Source: an uncultured Phycisphaerales bacterium
GTDB lineage: Bacteria > Planctomycetota > Phycisphaerae > Sedimentisphaerales > Anaerobacaceae
Reading direction: 5' to 3'
Length of the DNA stretch: 7,710 nucleotides
NCBI GenBank assembly: GCA_937868145.1
Contig: CALMMH010000381.1
Span: 1-7,710, forward strand
Shown: positions 4,891 to 7,710 of the stretch, piece after piece
Layout of the letters: every line of letters starts with the position of its first letter
Position numbering within the stretch: the first letter of the stretch is position 1
Notes under the pieces: model-generated
The model's input: only the letters and a program-made list of their open reading frames with translations
What the model was told of the DNA's origin: nothing
Database searches by the model: none
Translations under genes and position numbers: made by a program

Positions 4891-6276
4891 ATGACGAAGC
4901 GACACTGGGCCATCCTTCTGGGAGCGATCGTCTTCGGCGGAGGATTGTTGTGGGCCATTCTCTCTCGCGAGCCGATTGAGGAGGGACGCTGCAAGCTGGT
5001 CCGTAGGAAGGTCAGTCCCTCCGGCGAGTTGGCTCGACTCGCCTCGCAAGTGCTCGAACCTCAGACGTCCAGACCGCAAGGATTGCAGGACCTGCCTGCC
5101 GGTTTTGACAATCCCTGTTTCTACGAAGTCCGCAGCAGCGGAAGGATGGTTTCGCTCGTGGTGAACCTGTCCGAGGAACCTGTCTTGTGCCTGGACATGG
5201 ACGGCGATGGAGTTCTCTCGGAGGAACAGCATTTCCCGGCGACCCGCGTCTGCGAGATCAAAGGGGCTGCGAACTCGTGGCGATTCGGGCCGATCTCGCT
5301 GGCTCCCGGAGACAATCCAGGCGGAGCGGACAGCGATGGATTCTATCTGAACTGCTACACCCAGGAAGCGATCGTTCGTCCTGTCTTCTTCCGGACGGGC
5401 AAGCTCAAGCTGGAGGGCAGAACCTATCGCGTGCTTGTCGCCGACGGCGATTGTGACGGACGCTTCCACTCGATCTTGTCGTGGCCTTTTGCAGGACACT
5501 GGCAGCTTCCCGGGGCCGATGTCTTCGCCATCGATCTGAACCGCAATGGGAAGTTCGACAGCGAATGGTTCTCACCTGTAGCCTCCGAGATCTCGCCTCT
5601 GGGAAGGCTGGTGCGAGTCGGCGATGCCTATTACGCCATCGAGATCGCTCCGGACGGGACGAGCCTCGCCCTTTCCAGGACCGAGCCGCAGTTCGGGACC
5701 CTCGCGATCGAACCCAACAACACCACGGCGCAGGTGAAACTGTGGTCCGACGTCGCGTATCAGCATCTCCAAGGCCGAGAGTGGCAATTGCCGGCCGGCA
5801 AGTATCAGGGGATGTACGCCGATGTCCAGATGAAGGACGCCGCGGGAGATGTGTGGTCGTTTTCGTGCGATCTCGTTCCCTCCGTTCGTCATCCGTTGGG
5901 GGCGCTGGCGTTCTTCACGATCGAGCCGGGGCAGACCACGCAACTGCGATTCGGCCCGCCCTTCGTCGTGACAGCGGAGGTGCAGCAGAACGGCCCGGAG
6001 ATTTCCATCTGTTCCGTCATGTTCGGCTGCGGCGGAGAACGCTACAAGTCGAGTATCCAACGCAACGGGCGGCGTCTGCCCGAACAGACGTTCAAAATCG
6101 TGGATGAGAAAGGGACTGTGCTCGTGGCAGACAAGTTCCAGTATGGCTGAGGTGGCAACTGCCGGTACTCGTGGCGAGTGCCAACAGGGTTCAGGGGCAA
6201 GATCCAGGTGCAGCTCGAAATGGACCTGGGGCCCTTCGAAGTCCACCAGGAAAGGAGTTGGCACTCCATCGAATAG
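4891..6276 (+). CDS. Putative selenoprotein, long form, copy 2 (461 aa, Sec at residue 420)
   Basis: Paralogue of the gene at 2857; family not recognised. MTKRH then a hydrophobic segment (about 7-24) suggests a membrane anchor, followed by EPIEEGRCKL as in copy 1. Calcium-loop-like motifs recur at the same places: DMDGDG (102-107, then VLSEEQ), DGDCDG (185-190) and a degenerate DLNRNG (215-220). The C-terminal domain carries LRFGPPF, GGERYKSS and FKIVDEKGTVLVADKF, then QYG and an in-frame TGA (6148-6150, codon 420). Read-through adds 41 residues, UGGNCRYSWRVP to SWHSIE, ending at TAG 6274-6276. Cys424 restores the U-x3-C pair missing from the first long copy. Shine-Dalgarno GGAGG (4879-4883) lies 7 nt before the ATG, as at the other long gene. 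This is the last gene of the operon; a terminator follows 25 nt after the stop. Confidence 0.88.
6164..6182 (+). promoter_or_regulatory. Bacterial SECIS hairpin of selenoprotein 4
   Basis: GGTACTCG (6164-6171) pairs with CGAGTGCC (6175-6182), with one U-G wobble, around loop TGG (6172-6174). The loop starts 22 nt after the TGA at 6148-6150. The bases between TGA and stem have diverged from the other copies (GGTGGCAACTGCC) while the hairpin core has not. Confidence 0.85.
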
Positions 6277-6301
6277 CACAAGCTTCGCGCAAGCGTGTAC
6301 C

Positions 6302-6336
6302 GGCGGGTTCAGAGACGTCTCTGACCCGCCTTTTTT
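6302..6336 (+). terminator. Rho-independent terminator of the selenoprotein operon
   Basis: GGCGGGT (6302-6308) pairs with ACCCGCC (6324-6330); after a one-base bulge (T6309), CAGAG (6310-6314) pairs with CTCTG (6319-6323) around the loop ACGT. Six T residues (6331-6336) follow at once. This is a textbook intrinsic terminator on the plus strand. There is no U-run on the other side, so it is unidirectional. A weaker hairpin (6278-6298) precedes it. Confidence 0.92.
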
Positions 6337-6365
6337 ATTGGCAAGGATGTTTTGGAGGCAGGAGC

Positions 6366-7280
6366 ATGTGGAGATTGTGTGAGCGGGAGAAAGCAACGGG
6401 AGCGGCACTGATGGTTCTGGCTCTGCTGGCTGCGGCGGCCTGGGGCGCGCCGCCTCTGCCGACGCACCAAGTGGAAGGCAACAGCGGTGTGTTCATCACA
6501 CCGACGGCCTATTTCGCCAATCCGGCTGAGGCGAACGAGGTCTTCGGACTGCCGAGCGTCTCGGGCACCTACGCCGACATCGGCGAGAAGGACTTCGAGT
6601 CGTTCGTCATCACGGAGAATCTCTGGGGCCGGATCGAGCTCGGTTACGCTATCGAGCGGATCGGCCTGGGCGAGTGGCCCGGACTGGTGAGGGACGCCAC
6701 CACTATGCGCGTCCAGGACGACGCGTACCTGCACAATTTCAACGCCCGGCTCCTGGCGATCAAGGAGGGATCGCTGGGGTACGGCTGGATGCCCGCGGTG
6801 TCCGTCGGCGCGCATTACAAGTACAACCAGGATCACGACGACATCGACGAGCAACTGAACGGAACCTGTGGCCTGATCGGCTCCGATCATGACAGCGGCG
6901 TGGAGTTCACCCTCACAGCCACTAAGATGATCGCGAAGCTGCTGCCGCGGCCGCTGATCGTCTCGGCGGGTCTTCGCAACGGCGACGCCATCCACACGGG
7001 CCTTCTCGGCTTCGCAGGCGAGCGGCGCACCACGGTCGAGGGCAGTCTGATCTGCCTGCTCACCGACAAGTTCCTGATCGCAGGCGAGTACCGCCAGAAG
7101 CCCGACCTGTGCGACGAGATCCCCGGCCTGGTCAAATCCGAGGACGACTGGTGGGACATCTGCCTGGGGTACATCGTCAGCGATCATGTCACCGTGGCCG
7201 GCGGATACGCCAATTTCGGCGACATCCTCAACGACCGCGAGGACAGCGTCTGGGCCGTTCAAGTGAAATACGAATTCTAA
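6366..7280 (+). CDS. DUF3034-like outer-membrane beta-barrel protein
   Basis: The 304-aa product has a signal peptide: a basic start (MWRLCEREK), a hydrophobic core (about 12-25) and a likely cleavage near AAAAWGA-PPLP. The mature part begins GNSGVFITPTAYFANPAEANEVFG, followed by alternating beta strands (ESFVITENLWGRIELGYAIERIGLG, YGWMPAVSVGAHYKY, DHVTVAGGYANFG), and ends VQVKYEF. A C-terminal Phe on a final beta strand is typical of proteins inserted by the Bam machinery. From memory this resembles DUF3034, whose function is unknown. Shine-Dalgarno GGAGG (6354-6358) lies 7 nt before the ATG at 6366, which fixes the start. The open frame extends further upstream but runs through the terminator. 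With only 29 bp between that terminator and the start, there is little room for a separate promoter, so some read-through or an upstream promoter is implied. Confidence 0.72.
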   Translation: MWRLCEREKATGAALMVLALLAAAAWGAPPLPTHQVEGNSGVFITPTAYFANPAEANEVFGLPSVSGTYADIGEKDFESFVITENLWGRIELGYAIERIGLGEWPGLVRDATTMRVQDDAYLHNFNARLLAIKEGSLGYGWMPAVSVGAHYKYNQDHDDIDEQLNGTCGLIGSDHDSGVEFTLTATKMIAKLLPRPLIVSAGLRNGDAIHTGLLGFAGERRTTVEGSLICLLTDKFLIAGEYRQKPDLCDEIPGLVKSEDDWWDICLGYIVSDHVTVAGGYANFGDILNDREDSVWAVQVKYEF

Positions 7281-7292
7281 GGGAGATCGATC

Positions 7293-7710
7293 GTGAAAAA
7301 CGTAAGTGGTATCGGGTTGAAGGATGTGCAGGGAGTCTATGGCGGGCCTGAGGGCCGGTTGTGGGAATTGATCATGGGCGAGCAGGTCCACATCGGGGGC
7401 CTCACGTCCTCGATGGATCTGGCCGAACAAGCGGGGATCCAGGCCGGAATGAAGGGCGTCGATCTGTGCTGCTGCAGCGGCGCAGGGATGCGATTCCTCG
7501 TCCGTTTTCGCAACGCCGCCCGCATGACCGGCGTGGACGCCACGCAGACGGTCGTCGAGTTGGGCATACAGCGATGCCGACAAGCAGGCATGGCCGACCG
7601 CATCCAATTCGCCCTAGCGGACGTGTGCAACAGCGGGCTTGAGGCCAACATCGCGGATTTCGTCTGGGGCGAGGATGCCTGGTGCTACGTGGTGGACAAG
7701 GACAAGCTGG
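7293..7710 (+). CDS. Class I SAM-dependent methyltransferase, sarcosine/dimethylglycine type (N-terminal 139 codons, truncated by window edge)
   Basis: The partial product starts at GTG 7293, 12 nt after the outer-membrane protein stop, with GGGAG (7281-7285) as Shine-Dalgarno. Visible motifs are VYGGPEGRLWELIMGEQVHIGG (about 15-36), the SAM-binding motif I region GVDLCCCSGAGMRFL (about 57-71), the acidic end of the next strand in TGVDATQ (about 81-87), and WGEDAWCYVVDKDKL near the right edge (125-139). In my memory this combination belongs to proteins annotated as glycine/sarcosine/dimethylglycine N-methyltransferase-like, but the substrate cannot be decided from this part. Motif I is unusual in having three consecutive Cys where many enzymes have a G-C-G pattern. 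It probably shares a transcript with the preceding gene. A role in selenium or arsenic methylation is possible but unsupported. Confidence 0.75.
   Translation, partial: MKNVSGIGLKDVQGVYGGPEGRLWELIMGEQVHIGGLTSSMDLAEQAGIQAGMKGVDLCCCSGAGMRFLVRFRNAARMTGVDATQTVVELGIQRCRQAGMADRIQFALADVCNSGLEANIADFVWGEDAWCYVVDKDKL

Noticed and set aside
2689..6150. The four in-frame TGAs as true stops followed by pseudogene remnants, or as sequencing errors.
   Set aside because: The same codon at the same place in four diverged paralogues, with conserved tails and hairpins after each, is not explained by decay or random error.
1..7710. CRISPR array, insertion sequence or phage integration.
   Set aside because: No regularly spaced direct repeats with spacers, no transposase or integrase motifs and no attachment-type duplications are visible. 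The only repeats are the selA-selB palindrome and the paralogous gene pairs.

Overview
The window comes from a GC-rich bacterium. A planctomycete (Phycisphaerae-like) source is my inference, not proven. It rests on membrane-anchored proteins with DxDxDG loops, a DUF3034-like outer-membrane protein and a sarcosine/dimethylglycine-type methyltransferase. The locus appears dedicated to selenocysteine (Sec). On the minus strand lie selA (L-seryl-tRNA(Sec) selenium transferase) and, downstream of it, the 5' part of selB (Sec-specific elongation factor), which runs off the left edge. A 66-bp imperfect palindrome built from 9-bp units separates the two genes.

Divergent from selA, on the plus strand, are four consecutive paralogous genes (short, long, short, long; 2272-6276). 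Each is interrupted near its 3' end by an in-frame TGA. Read as a stop, this TGA gives proteins of 139, 428, 138 and 419 aa. Read as Sec, all four reading frames continue for 40-44 codons through a strongly conserved tail (consensus UGGxCxYSWRVP, then F.GK.QVQ, DLGPF.V and WHSI) to a second stop. In all four, a hairpin with an invariant core begins a few bases after the TGA. Its UGG loop starts exactly 22 nt after the TGA, as expected for a bacterial SECIS element. With selA-selB next door, this is strong evidence for an operon of four selenoproteins of a family I do not recognise. They look like membrane-anchored extracytoplasmic proteins; the two long ones also carry three DxDxDG-type calcium-binding-like loops.

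The operon has a plausible sigma70-type promoter (2219-2247) and ends at a strong rho-independent terminator (6302-6336). After the terminator come a DUF3034-like outer-membrane beta-barrel gene (6366-7280) and, 12 bp later, the start of a SAM-dependent methyltransferase that runs off the right edge. Neither has an obvious functional link to selenium.

Working model (inference): SelA charges tRNA(Sec), SelB delivers it at the hairpin-marked UGA codons, and the four exported proteins use Sec, usually with a Cys four residues later, for redox or metal/metalloid chemistry outside the cytoplasm. selC (tRNA-Sec) and selD are not in the window.
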